The notes under the pieces were generated by a model. The model made no database searches. It was given only the letters and a program-made list of their open reading frames with translations, and had not been told where the DNA came from. Below, piece after piece: positions 34,787 to 43,506 of a DNA stretch of 64,000 bases (position 1 is its first letter; the number at the start of each line of letters is the position of its first letter). Source of the DNA: Saccharicrinis sp050589685 (GTDB taxonomy: Bacteria; Bacteroidota; Bacteroidia; Bacteroidales; Marinilabiliaceae); NCBI RefSeq assembly GCF_050589685.1, contig NZ_JBNGOS010000005.1, forward strand, positions 1 through 64,000, given 5' to 3'. Made by a program: the position numbers and the translations under genes.

Positions 34787-37765
34787 ATGGATAAAAGCTT
34801 ATATGCCAATTGGCACGATCAAATGTTAATGCTTAAGAAACTAACCGATGCTTCGGTGGTCTTTTTAGCTGAAATAATAGATAACGCTGTAAAAGTTGTT
34901 GCTTCATCAAAAGAAACTGCAAGCGCATATAATGTGGGTGCGATAATTAAACTACAAACTTTCCAGATTGACATAGCTATTCAAAAAAAGCGTTGTATTG
35001 ATTCCATCCAGACTCATTCTTATTTTACTTCACCCATAATACTTTCCAGCAATGATGTTTGGGGCGCAATTGTTGTATTGCTAAATAATTCTCCAACAAA
35101 AACAAATCAACTTAGTCTGCCTGTTTCTACGTTTAATAAAACCATTAGTGACCAGGTTGAGCTATCCTATCTCAAAAGTCAAAGCGATTTCAAACTAAAA
35201 TGTAATTTCGATATTTCTACGGTTAATTATCTTTTAGGGGTTATGGGCGGTGTTCCTTGGTGTTTGGATTATAACTCGGGACAATTTAAATATATTGGAA
35301 GCCAGGCGGAACAATTGCTTGGATATACGCTGGACGATTGGAATAGCTTAAAGGATTGGAAGGAGGCCATCCATCCTGATGACCGAAGCAGAGCGATTGA
35401 ATATTACTCCCGGATAAAAGATGGCGGTAAAGATCATATTCTTGAGTATAGGTTTATAAAAAAAGATGGCTCGGTGATCTGGATTCAAGATGTGGTTAAG
35501 GTAAATGTTGACCAAGATGATCAGGTGAATGAACTTGTTGGATGTATGGTGAACATCAGCCAGGCCAAAGAAAGAGAACAAGGTTTGGAATTTTTAAACA
35601 ATCAACTGCGCAATGTATTAACCGCCACCAATGCGGTACTTACTATTAGCAGTGAAGAAGGAGATATTATTTTTCATAGTCACGAGGATATAGCAAAGAT
35701 TGACAAAAGGTGTTACCAGCAATTTCGCGGAGCAGATGAAAGGTGCAATCAATGTCCGACCAGAAAGGATATAAAATCAAAAACAACTTTTCAATACTGG
35801 GATAAAGGGAAAAACTTTCAGGTAATAGCTTGCCCTTACGAGGTTGAGCCTGATGTTTGGCACATAGCCGAGGTTCGTGTAGATATTTCTAATCGTGTTT
35901 CAGACGATAACGGAATTGCAGAATTGAAGGACAGGTTAGAGTTTGGCATGAAATCGGGCAATATTGCCTATCTGGAGTATGACCTTCAAGAAAAGGTACT
36001 TAGGACTAACTCTATTTTTGAAAATGTTACCGGGCTTAACCTGAACAACGAAGTAGTGGATTTAGTGTGGATGAAATCCAGGATTCACGAAAAGGATTAC
36101 GATTATATACTTGAAGTATTTGACCTTGCCTTAAATTCGGACGATAAGAAATTAACCGTTGAATTCCGTTTTTTAAGGGTAGATAATAAATATATATGGG
36201 TACGGTTTACAGGTCAGTTGTTGATGGACGAACAGGGAGCCAGCGAAATTTCGGGAATATTAATTGATATCTCCGACACCAAAGAATTGATGAATGCCCT
36301 AATGCTTGAACGTAACAAAAGTTTACAGGCTAGTGAAGCAAAATCAATGTTTTTGGCTAACATGTCGCACGAAATCCGCACTCCCATGAACGCTATCATC
36401 GGTTTTTCGGAGTTGTTAAGCAAACACATTGTTAAAGCTCCGTTAAACGGGTATCTGAATTCAATAAAAGCCAGCGGTAAAGTTCTGCTGGCCTTAATAA
36501 ACGACTTGCTTGATTTGGAAAAGATTGAGGCAGGCAAGATGGTCATCAGAAAGGAGAATACCGATTTTGTAAGCTTGCTAAGAGAGATTGAGCAAACATT
36601 CTCCATGAATTTCGCCGAGAAACAGATTGATCTTCTGATCAAGCCTCAGGTCAAGTTTCCAAAGTTAATATATGTCGATTCACTTAAAATAAAGCAGATA
36701 TTGCTTAACCTGGTAAACAACGCCCTTAAGTTTACGAGCAAGGGAGAAGTGGAGGTGCAAAGCTTCTTTAAATTTAACGAGGATGAAAAAAAAGGAACCC
36801 TGTCCATAAAGGTGTGTGATACCGGGATTGGTATAGCACAGAATAAGCAGAATAGCATTTTTGAACCATTTATCCAAGATAAAAACCCTAACGAAAAAGA
36901 ACATCAGGGTACCGGACTGGGTTTGTCCATCGTACAAAAATTAGTTAGAATGATGGGCGGCCTTATTTCACTGGAAAGCGAGGTGGGCTTAGGCAGCACC
37001 TTCTCCATTGTCATTCCCGATATTGAGGCAACCGATGATCCCTTTTCTGAAATTGAAGGGGAATTAGAAGGAAACATCAAATTCAATCAGGAAAAGGTTC
37101 TGATAGTTGATAATGTTGAAACTAACCTTGAGGTGTTGAGCGCTATGTGTTCTAACCTTAACCTAAAAAGTATAGTCTGTGCGCATGGTAAAAGAGCCTT
37201 GGAGCTTGCTTTAACTGAAAAACCTGAGGTTATTATTATGGATCTCCGCGTGCCAAAACATAATAAATTTAAAAGCCTAAAAGATATTAAGGGGTCTGAA
37301 GATATCAAACATATTCCTGTCATTGCAGTTTCTTCATCGAGTAATATACACGAAGCCGAATTGGCCGGAAAAGCTGGTTTTGACGGTTTTATTTCAAAAC
37401 CAATACCTGAGCACAAACTCATTCAGGAGATATGTAAATTTGTTTTGCCCAATGAGGAAGAAGGTGCTGATGAGAGCGTGGAAAACAATGAAGCAGCGGC
37501 TAATTTAAGCATGGAAGACATAGAATTTATTAAGGCAACGGTTAATGATACTGTGCTCCCCCTATGGCAAAGTTTAAAAGAGATCTTGTCGTCTGAAAAA
37601 TTGAGTGCGATGTTGTATGAACTAAATGGGCTGAAAAAGAATATAACATGGCCTGCACTGGAAAGGTACACCGTAAAGTTGGATACTGCAATAAAGTCAT
37701 ATGATTTTGAGACAATTCAGAAACTGATTTATCAATTTGAACCCCTATTAGAAGATTTAAACTGA
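34787..37765 (+). CDS. Hybrid sensor histidine kinase (GAF-like, PAS, HisKA, HATPase, receiver)
   Basis: I start at ATG 34787; a TTG at 34757 would add ten residues. The 992-residue cytosolic protein has an N-terminal GAF-like region (about 10-130), then PAS domains at about 150-270, 275-370 and 385-505. The middle PAS has a cysteine set RCYQQFRGADERCNQCP. HisKA follows with MSHEIRTPMNAIIGF (His intact). HATPase motifs are complete: NLVNNALKFTS, DTGIGIA and GTGLGLSIV. A receiver domain (about 765-890) has the phosphoacceptor Asp in IIMDLRVP and Lys in SKPIPE. A C-terminal helical domain may be Hpt-like but shows no clear His motif. It is the only complete kinase in the three-gene operon. Confidence 0.92.
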   Translation: MDKSLYANWHDQMLMLKKLTDASVVFLAEIIDNAVKVVASSKETASAYNVGAIIKLQTFQIDIAIQKKRCIDSIQTHSYFTSPIILSSNDVWGAIVVLLNNSPTKTNQLSLPVSTFNKTISDQVELSYLKSQSDFKLKCNFDISTVNYLLGVMGGVPWCLDYNSGQFKYIGSQAEQLLGYTLDDWNSLKDWKEAIHPDDRSRAIEYYSRIKDGGKDHILEYRFIKKDGSVIWIQDVVKVNVDQDDQVNELVGCMVNISQAKEREQGLEFLNNQLRNVLTATNAVLTISSEEGDIIFHSHEDIAKIDKRCYQQFRGADERCNQCPTRKDIKSKTTFQYWDKGKNFQVIACPYEVEPDVWHIAEVRVDISNRVSDDNGIAELKDRLEFGMKSGNIAYLEYDLQEKVLRTNSIFENVTGLNLNNEVVDLVWMKSRIHEKDYDYILEVFDLALNSDDKKLTVEFRFLRVDNKYIWVRFTGQLLMDEQGASEISGILIDISDTKELMNALMLERNKSLQASEAKSMFLANMSHEIRTPMNAIIGFSELLSKHIVKAPLNGYLNSIKASGKVLLALINDLLDLEKIEAGKMVIRKENTDFVSLLREIEQTFSMNFAEKQIDLLIKPQVKFPKLIYVDSLKIKQILLNLVNNALKFTSKGEVEVQSFFKFNEDEKKGTLSIKVCDTGIGIAQNKQNSIFEPFIQDKNPNEKEHQGTGLGLSIVQKLVRMMGGLISLESEVGLGSTFSIVIPDIEATDDPFSEIEGELEGNIKFNQEKVLIVDNVETNLEVLSAMCSNLNLKSIVCAHGKRALELALTEKPEVIIMDLRVPKHNKFKSLKDIKGSEDIKHIPVIAVSSSSNIHEAELAGKAGFDGFISKPIPEHKLIQEICKFVLPNEEEGADESVENNEAAANLSMEDIEFIKATVNDTVLPLWQSLKEILSSEKLSAMLYELNGLKKNITWPALERYTVKLDTAIKSYDFETIQKLIYQFEPLLEDLN

Positions 37766-37803
37766 TTTAATAAAAAAATATAATTAGCTAACTATAACTT
37801 TTT

Positions 37804-38973
37804 ATGAACGATCGAGTACTTGTTGTTGACGACAATCCTAAAAACTTGCAAATTATTGCTGCATTGCTTTCGGAGAACAACTATACAGTTGAAGTTGCCC
37901 TGAATGGGGCAAGTGCGATTAAATGGTTGAATGGAGCAACATTTGATGCTATATTGCTGGATATTATGATGCCCGAGATGAACGGGTTTGAAACCTGCGA
38001 CATCATCAAACAAAATCCGGATAATGTTAATATCCCTATTATTTTTCTTACCGCAAGACAAGATATAGAGAGTATAACGGAGGGCTTTGAGAAAGGAGGG
38101 GTTGACTTTATTACCAAACCGTTTAATCAAAAGGAATTATTAGTACGGTTGAGTACACACATCGAACTGAAGAAGTCGCGGGAGAAACTGATAGATGTTA
38201 ACGGTTGGTTGAGCACTGAGGTGGAAAAGAAAACGCTGGAGCTGAAAAAATCAAACGATAAACTTACAGAAGCCAACGAAAATCTGAAAATATTGGATGT
38301 GGCTAAAAATGATTTCCTGAATTCGATAAGTCATGAGCTTCGCACCCCATTAAATGGGATTGTAGGTTCTATTAACCTTCTGAAATCCCTGACACATGAT
38401 GAGTATATTCAAGAAATTGTTTCATTGCTTGACTCGTCCGTTAATAATTTGGAGAAATATTCTTATGCGGCCCTTCAAATATCAAACCTTCAGTTAAAAG
38501 GGGAGTCTCAACTCAACTTGAAACCAATTGATTTACTGCCTGTAATTAGAACCGTACTAATCGGGTTTTCCGAAAAGGCAAAGTGCAAAGAAATAGAAAC
38601 AAAGTTTATAACCGAATGCCCAGAAGCTGTGGTTGAAGCTGACCAGGAATTTATTCAAAACGCTATAACCGCTTTGCTTGAGTGTTCGTTGATTTTCACG
38701 AAAAAAGGATTTGTTAACGTACTTGTGTCAAACGAAGATGAACATATTAAAATTAAGATTGTAGACTCAGGTAGTTCGTATGAAGGACAGGAGCTAAATC
38801 ATTTTTTCAAATCGGTTAGCAGTCAGAATTACCGGTTTGAAAGAAATAACGCAATGGAACTATTTTTAGCCAAGATGATTATTTTGTTGCATAAAGGAAG
38901 GATTGAGTTTGAAAATATGGAGGATAACAGCGGTGCCGCTACCATATTTTATATGCCGCGAAAAACTTTTTAG
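37804..38973 (+). CDS. Receiver-HisKA protein with degenerate HATPase domain (pseudokinase)
   Basis: This 389-residue protein starts with an intact receiver: DDN, Asp in LLDIMMPEMNG, Lys in ITKPFN. A coiled segment follows (about 120-175), then HisKA with the phosphoacceptor His in SISHELRTPLNGIVG. The HATPase region (about 255-389) has lost its nucleotide motifs. The N box reads ALLECSLIFT with no Asn, the G1 box DxGxG reads DSGSS, and the G2 box GxGLGL is replaced by NNAMELFLAK. It therefore probably cannot bind ATP and may act as a phosphoryl acceptor or scaffold for the hybrid kinase encoded 38 bp upstream. The next gene starts 6 bp after it. Confidence 0.88.
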   Translation: MNDRVLVVDDNPKNLQIIAALLSENNYTVEVALNGASAIKWLNGATFDAILLDIMMPEMNGFETCDIIKQNPDNVNIPIIFLTARQDIESITEGFEKGGVDFITKPFNQKELLVRLSTHIELKKSREKLIDVNGWLSTEVEKKTLELKKSNDKLTEANENLKILDVAKNDFLNSISHELRTPLNGIVGSINLLKSLTHDEYIQEIVSLLDSSVNNLEKYSYAALQISNLQLKGESQLNLKPIDLLPVIRTVLIGFSEKAKCKEIETKFITECPEAVVEADQEFIQNAITALLECSLIFTKKGFVNVLVSNEDEHIKIKIVDSGSSYEGQELNHFFKSVSSQNYRFERNNAMELFLAKMIILLHKGRIEFENMEDNSGAATIFYMPRKTF

Positions 38974-38979
38974 GATTTT

Positions 38980-41900
38980 ATGTGCATAAAGAAAGTATAT
39001 ATTTTACTGCTTTTGTGGTTAGTGAGTGTAGTTCAGGCATTACTAGCTGAGGTGCCTCAAAGGGTGCTGTATATCAGCTCCTACAACTCTAGTTTTCCGA
39101 CTTACTTTGATCAGGTGGAGGGGATAAGATCTGTTTTGGACACGGTTCATGTTGAAATTGATATCGAAAACATGGATAGCAAACGATTTAGTACGGAATG
39201 CAGTTTGCGATTATTTCATCAGTGGCTAAAAAATAAAATAGACAAAGGGTTAAAGTATGACGCCATATTGGTTTCCGACGACAATGCGTTTAACTATGCT
39301 TTAAATCAAAAAGATAGCCTTTTTAAAGATATTCCGATCGTATTCTTTGGGGTTAACAGTGTTGTTAAGGCCAGGCTTCAAAACTTTGAATCGAATATAA
39401 CTGGTATAGTGGAAGCTATTTCTATTAAAGAGACTGTCGATTTAATGCTGGAATTGTTTCCCGATAATCAACAAATCTGTGTTTTGGCGGATGCTTCCTA
39501 TACCGGAATGGCAGATTTGATGCACTTTAGAAAAATAGCCTTCTCAAAAAACAATATTAAAATAATTGAATTATCACTGGCGGATTATTCATTTGAGGAA
39601 ATTAAAAGGGAACTTCAAAAAATTGGTAACAAAACACCCGTTCTTCTGCTATCTTTCTTAAGGGATAAAAACAATGAGATAAAGAGCTTTGATGAATCAT
39701 TGATGTTTATTAAAAAAAACCTGAAAGGTCCTTTGTTTCATTTGTGGCATCACGGTATTAACAATGGAATATTTGGAGGCAGGGTCATCTCTCAAAAACA
39801 TCAAGGTGAAATGGCTGCATCATACGTGTATGAAATATTGAAAGGTAAAAATACAGACAGCATCAGGGTTGCCACCGAAAGCCCCAACAAGTATATATTC
39901 GACTATAACGAGCTGGATAGGTTTGGCATAGATGCGTCATTATTGCCAGCCAATAGTTTGATTATAAACAACCCCCAGAAAGATTTTATAGAATCATATA
40001 AGGGTGAACTTTTTGTGGGGCTTATCTTTGTTTTAATTCAATCAGTACTTATTTTTTATTTGCTAGTTTCCATTAAAAGGAGAAATAAAGTAGAAGGTGA
40101 CCTGAGAAGTCAGGTAGATGAATATCATACTTTGAACGGTGAATATGTAAGCCTTGCTCAAGAATACCAAAAAAACATTGAAGAGCTATGCGATTCCAAT
40201 ATAGATTTAATTAATGCGGAGAAAAAACTGAAAGCTAACATGGCAGAGTTGGCAAGCAAACGTGAAGAACTCAGACTTAGCGAAGAACGTTTTAGATTAG
40301 CCATAAACGGCACCAATGAGGGAGTCTGGGACTGGAATGTAGATACCGATGAATTGTTTTTGTCGGCACGATGGAAAGAAATGTTAGGGTATTCCGATGA
40401 AGAGTTGGACAATAAATTAGGCATCTGGGAGAACTTGTTGTTTGAAGAGGACAGAGATAAAGCTTTATCAAAGATAAAAGACCTTGTAAGTGATAAATCA
40501 GAGGTGTATGAAGCACAATTTAGGATGAAGCATAAATCGGGCAAGCTGGTGCATGTTTTGTCCCGGGGCTTGGCCATGAAAAACAGCCAAGGTAAGGTGT
40601 ATAGGATAATAGGAACACATCAGGACTTAACAGATCGTTATCTGTACGAACAGCGCTTAAGAGATCAGGTAGAAGAAAACCTTTCGTTGTACGAGGAATA
40701 CAGGACCATTAGTGAGGAATTGAATGGGAAAAACAGGCACCTGTTAGAGGTTGAAGAGGAGCTTAGAATTTATATTGCCAAACTAAATCAGAAAAACGTA
40801 CAACTGGCAGAGAGTGAAAAGAAATACAAGCAATTATTTAACCATTTGTCGGAAGCCTTCGGGTTCTATGAGATTCTTTTAGACGAAAAGAACAAGCCAA
40901 CAGATTATATTATCCACGATGTAAATCCTAAATTTCTGGAATTGCACCAGCTATTATATGATGAAGTGGTGAATAGAAAGGCTAGTGAGGTGTTCCCATA
41001 CAAGATTGATCATTGGCTCGAAGGTTTTGGCGGCGTAGCAGTAAATGGTGGAACTAACAGGTTTGTCGATTATCTGCCTGAGCTCGATAAGTATTTTGAG
41101 TTCCATGTTTTTTCGCCACAGCTTAACTTTTTTGCGGTTATATTTGATGATATTACAGAAAGCGTTCAAGCAAAGAATGCTTTAATGATGGAAAAAAGCA
41201 GAAATGAGGATATACTAAAAGGAACCAATGCGGGCACCTGGGATTGGAACCTTAAAACATCCGAATTAATTATAAATGATAGATGGGCCGAAATAGCAGG
41301 TTATGCAAAAGACGAACTGGATCCAATCAACGGTGATTTGGCCCTGCTTCTGATGAACCCGGAAGATGTGTCACATGTTAATGAAACCCTCAATAAGGTA
41401 TTTAAAAAAGAACTTGATTATTACGATGCAGAATTTAGGTTTAAACACAAAAACGGGCATTGGGTCTGGATTCATTCAAGGGGAAGTATTGTTGAGTGGG
41501 CCAGTGACGGATCACCCATTCGAATGACAGGAACCCATATCGACATTACCGATAAAAAGGAAGTTGAGCTCGCGCTGGTGGAAAGTGAACATAGGTTTAA
41601 AACTATTTTTGATAAGAGTAAAACAGTAATGCTTATTATCGATCCTGAAAACAGTTTAATAGTGGATGCCAATGATACCGCTGTCGATTTTTACGGATAT
41701 GGGAAAACCGAATTAATTGGCCTCCCAATGAGTAAAATAAATTTACTCAGCACGAGAGAAATTGAAGTTGAAATGAATAATGCGCTGGGCGAGAAAAGAA
41801 ACCACTTTAAATTTCAGCATATCCTTAAGTCAGGTGACATACGAGACGTTGATGTTTTCTCAAGTCCGGTCTCCGTTAACGATCATCAGTTATTGCACTC

Positions 41901-42453
41901 CATAATTCTGGATACGACAAAATCGGCTGAGGCTGAACTGCAGATTCAGCAGGTGAATAAACGTTTTATGGGGCTGGAAAATATTATTCATTATAAGGCC
42001 AACTCTATAAACGACCTGCTCGATTTTACACTAAAACAAAGTATGGATTTTACAGGTAGTGATGTAGGTGCTGTATACCATTACGATCAAGAAAAGGGTA
42101 TATTTTACTTAAACAATTGGTCCGAAGAGGTAAATTTAACGCATCCATATACCAATGGAGATGAGAGTATTGAAAACATGGATTGCTTAAATAAAGCAGT
42201 GAAGTTAAAGGAAGCTGTCATCATCAATAATCCTGAAGTCAACTATCCGTTTCAAAAAACATCAATGCTTGACGGAGGTATGCTGAAGTCAATCACTATT
42301 CCGGTTTTATTTGACGATAAGGTAGTTTCATTATTTTGGTTGGCAACAAAAAACAGCTTGTACTCAAAGTTTCACGCTGAGCAATTAATGTTGTTGCTCG
42401 ATACGGCCTGGATATTGGTGGAGAAACAAAGGTTGCAGGATCACAAAGGGTAA
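38980..42453 (+). CDS. Membrane sensor: ABC-type substrate-binding domain, four PAS domains and a GAF domain, no kinase
   Basis: This 1157-residue protein has a signal peptide or first helix (residues 5-23). A periplasmic domain like the ABC_sub_bind family follows (about 25-335: VLYISSYNSSFPTYFDQVEGI... IPIVFFGVNSV). One transmembrane helix lies at about 345-367 (LFVGLIFVLIQSVLIFYLLV). Coiled coils and PAS domains at about 435-555, 615-725, 735-860 and 865-985 come next, then a C-terminal GAF domain (about 1000-1150). It ends in VEKQRLQDHKG, just where a HisKA domain would usually begin. No downstream frame encodes one. It probably signals by contact with the two proteins encoded just upstream. 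Confidence 0.88.
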   Translation: MCIKKVYILLLLWLVSVVQALLAEVPQRVLYISSYNSSFPTYFDQVEGIRSVLDTVHVEIDIENMDSKRFSTECSLRLFHQWLKNKIDKGLKYDAILVSDDNAFNYALNQKDSLFKDIPIVFFGVNSVVKARLQNFESNITGIVEAISIKETVDLMLELFPDNQQICVLADASYTGMADLMHFRKIAFSKNNIKIIELSLADYSFEEIKRELQKIGNKTPVLLLSFLRDKNNEIKSFDESLMFIKKNLKGPLFHLWHHGINNGIFGGRVISQKHQGEMAASYVYEILKGKNTDSIRVATESPNKYIFDYNELDRFGIDASLLPANSLIINNPQKDFIESYKGELFVGLIFVLIQSVLIFYLLVSIKRRNKVEGDLRSQVDEYHTLNGEYVSLAQEYQKNIEELCDSNIDLINAEKKLKANMAELASKREELRLSEERFRLAINGTNEGVWDWNVDTDELFLSARWKEMLGYSDEELDNKLGIWENLLFEEDRDKALSKIKDLVSDKSEVYEAQFRMKHKSGKLVHVLSRGLAMKNSQGKVYRIIGTHQDLTDRYLYEQRLRDQVEENLSLYEEYRTISEELNGKNRHLLEVEEELRIYIAKLNQKNVQLAESEKKYKQLFNHLSEAFGFYEILLDEKNKPTDYIIHDVNPKFLELHQLLYDEVVNRKASEVFPYKIDHWLEGFGGVAVNGGTNRFVDYLPELDKYFEFHVFSPQLNFFAVIFDDITESVQAKNALMMEKSRNEDILKGTNAGTWDWNLKTSELIINDRWAEIAGYAKDELDPINGDLALLLMNPEDVSHVNETLNKVFKKELDYYDAEFRFKHKNGHWVWIHSRGSIVEWASDGSPIRMTGTHIDITDKKEVELALVESEHRFKTIFDKSKTVMLIIDPENSLIVDANDTAVDFYGYGKTELIGLPMSKINLLSTREIEVEMNNALGEKRNHFKFQHILKSGDIRDVDVFSSPVSVNDHQLLHSIILDTTKSAEAELQIQQVNKRFMGLENIIHYKANSINDLLDFTLKQSMDFTGSDVGAVYHYDQEKGIFYLNNWSEEVNLTHPYTNGDESIENMDCLNKAVKLKEAVIINNPEVNYPFQKTSMLDGGMLKSITIPVLFDDKVVSLFWLATKNSLYSKFHAEQLMLLLDTAWILVEKQRLQDHKG

Positions 42454-42473
42454 AATTAGATACAGTTGCAGCG

Positions 42474-42499
42474 CATTATCGCCCTACAGGGCGATAATG
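42474..42499. terminator. Perfect 12-bp palindromic hairpin after the signalling operon
   Basis: CATTATCGCCCT and AGGGCGATAATG pair perfectly around a 2-nt AC loop, 20 bp after the sensor stop codon. No T tract follows, so it may slow decay or stop transcription only with a helper factor. Confidence 0.5.
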
Positions 42500-42661
42500 G
42501 ATGGTGTATTATGTATTAAGAATATTTTTTGTATACTGTAATGTACATAATCATAGTGGTATAGGGGTGCACTAGTTGGCGCTTCTAAATTGTGGCTTAG
42601 CATTTGATAATTATCAAATATTGCTGAATGATTCGGTGATCATAACTCTAAACTAATCAAT

Positions 42662-43420
42662 ATGAAAACATTTCGGTTCCTCATTTTATTACTTTTCGTA
42701 CTTGCATTTTCTTTTCAAGAAAATTTTGCACAACAAAATGGAGAAACATTTAAAGGTTACTGGTATTCCTCTAGCATTAACAAAAATGATAAAGTATTAA
42801 ACTTTACAAGGCAAAATAATGATAGCGTCTATCTTCAATGGAATTTTCTGGGGAAAGATTCTTTGAGGATATCTAAATGCGAGATTAAAGATTACTATAA
42901 GAAAGAGCAAACACATTTAGTTATTGCATCAGGTGGAGGTATTGACAAATGGAGTGTTGATGAATCAAACAGTATATTATCTGTTAAATTGTTAAAAGGT
43001 ATTCAGACTTATGGAATTTTGACAGCTAACGCTAATAATTTGCGATTAGAAAAGAAGGAATTTACTTCAACTAAAAAAAGAGATGTGTTCTATTTTTTAG
43101 ATAATGATGTAGATAAAGCTGTTTCAAAAAAGGATACCTTGGTTTTTTCATCAACAAGGGTTAATCGTTCATTTCCCAGAATTGAATTAAGGAAAACCAA
43201 CCAGTTTATCATTCATCATGACATTAAGTTAGATACAATTACTAAGAAAATGCCTGATGGAGTTTATATGGAACAGATGGTTGAAAATTCAAAAAAGATC
43301 CATGGTATATGGAAATCGAGATATGCAGTGAAACGTATTCAACTTGAATTTGGTAAAGATGTTTGCAATGATTATGATATTAAGGAAGTAGGTGAGCGAA
43401 TATATTTTATAAAGCGATAA
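42662..43420 (+). CDS. Secreted protein of unknown function
   Basis: I do not recognise this 252-residue protein. It has a signal peptide (MKTFRFLILLLFVLAFSFQENFAQ) and a mature part that starts with ETFKGYWYSSS and is beta-rich, with many Lys and Asn. There are two cysteines (SKCEIK and DVCNDY). It is more AT-rich than its neighbours, which may mean recent gain. It stands alone between the signalling operon and the convergent mutB gene, and a shared hairpin terminator follows. Confidence 0.65.
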   Translation: MKTFRFLILLLFVLAFSFQENFAQQNGETFKGYWYSSSINKNDKVLNFTRQNNDSVYLQWNFLGKDSLRISKCEIKDYYKKEQTHLVIASGGGIDKWSVDESNSILSVKLLKGIQTYGILTANANNLRLEKKEFTSTKKRDVFYFLDNDVDKAVSKKDTLVFSSTRVNRSFPRIELRKTNQFIIHHDIKLDTITKKMPDGVYMEQMVENSKKIHGIWKSRYAVKRIQLEFGKDVCNDYDIKEVGERIYFIKR

Positions 43421-43443
43421 ACCCTAGTCCGGTAATACAAACT

Positions 43444-43477
43444 AAAAGCCATCCCGAATTAACGAGATGGCTTTTTT
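43444..43477. terminator. Bidirectional terminator
   Basis: AAAAGCCATC pairs with GATGGCTTTT, with an inner CG/CG, and is followed by T on the plus strand and preceded by A's. It lies between the converging secreted-protein gene and mutB and could serve both. Confidence 0.75.
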
Positions 43478-43506
43478 ATATCTGAATTTTAGACTGCTCC
43501 GAAAAA

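Noticed and set aside
42454..42661. Missing kinase domain of the large sensor lost by frameshift
   Set aside because: No HisKA or HATPase motif is visible in any frame after the stop; the operon ends in a hairpin instead.
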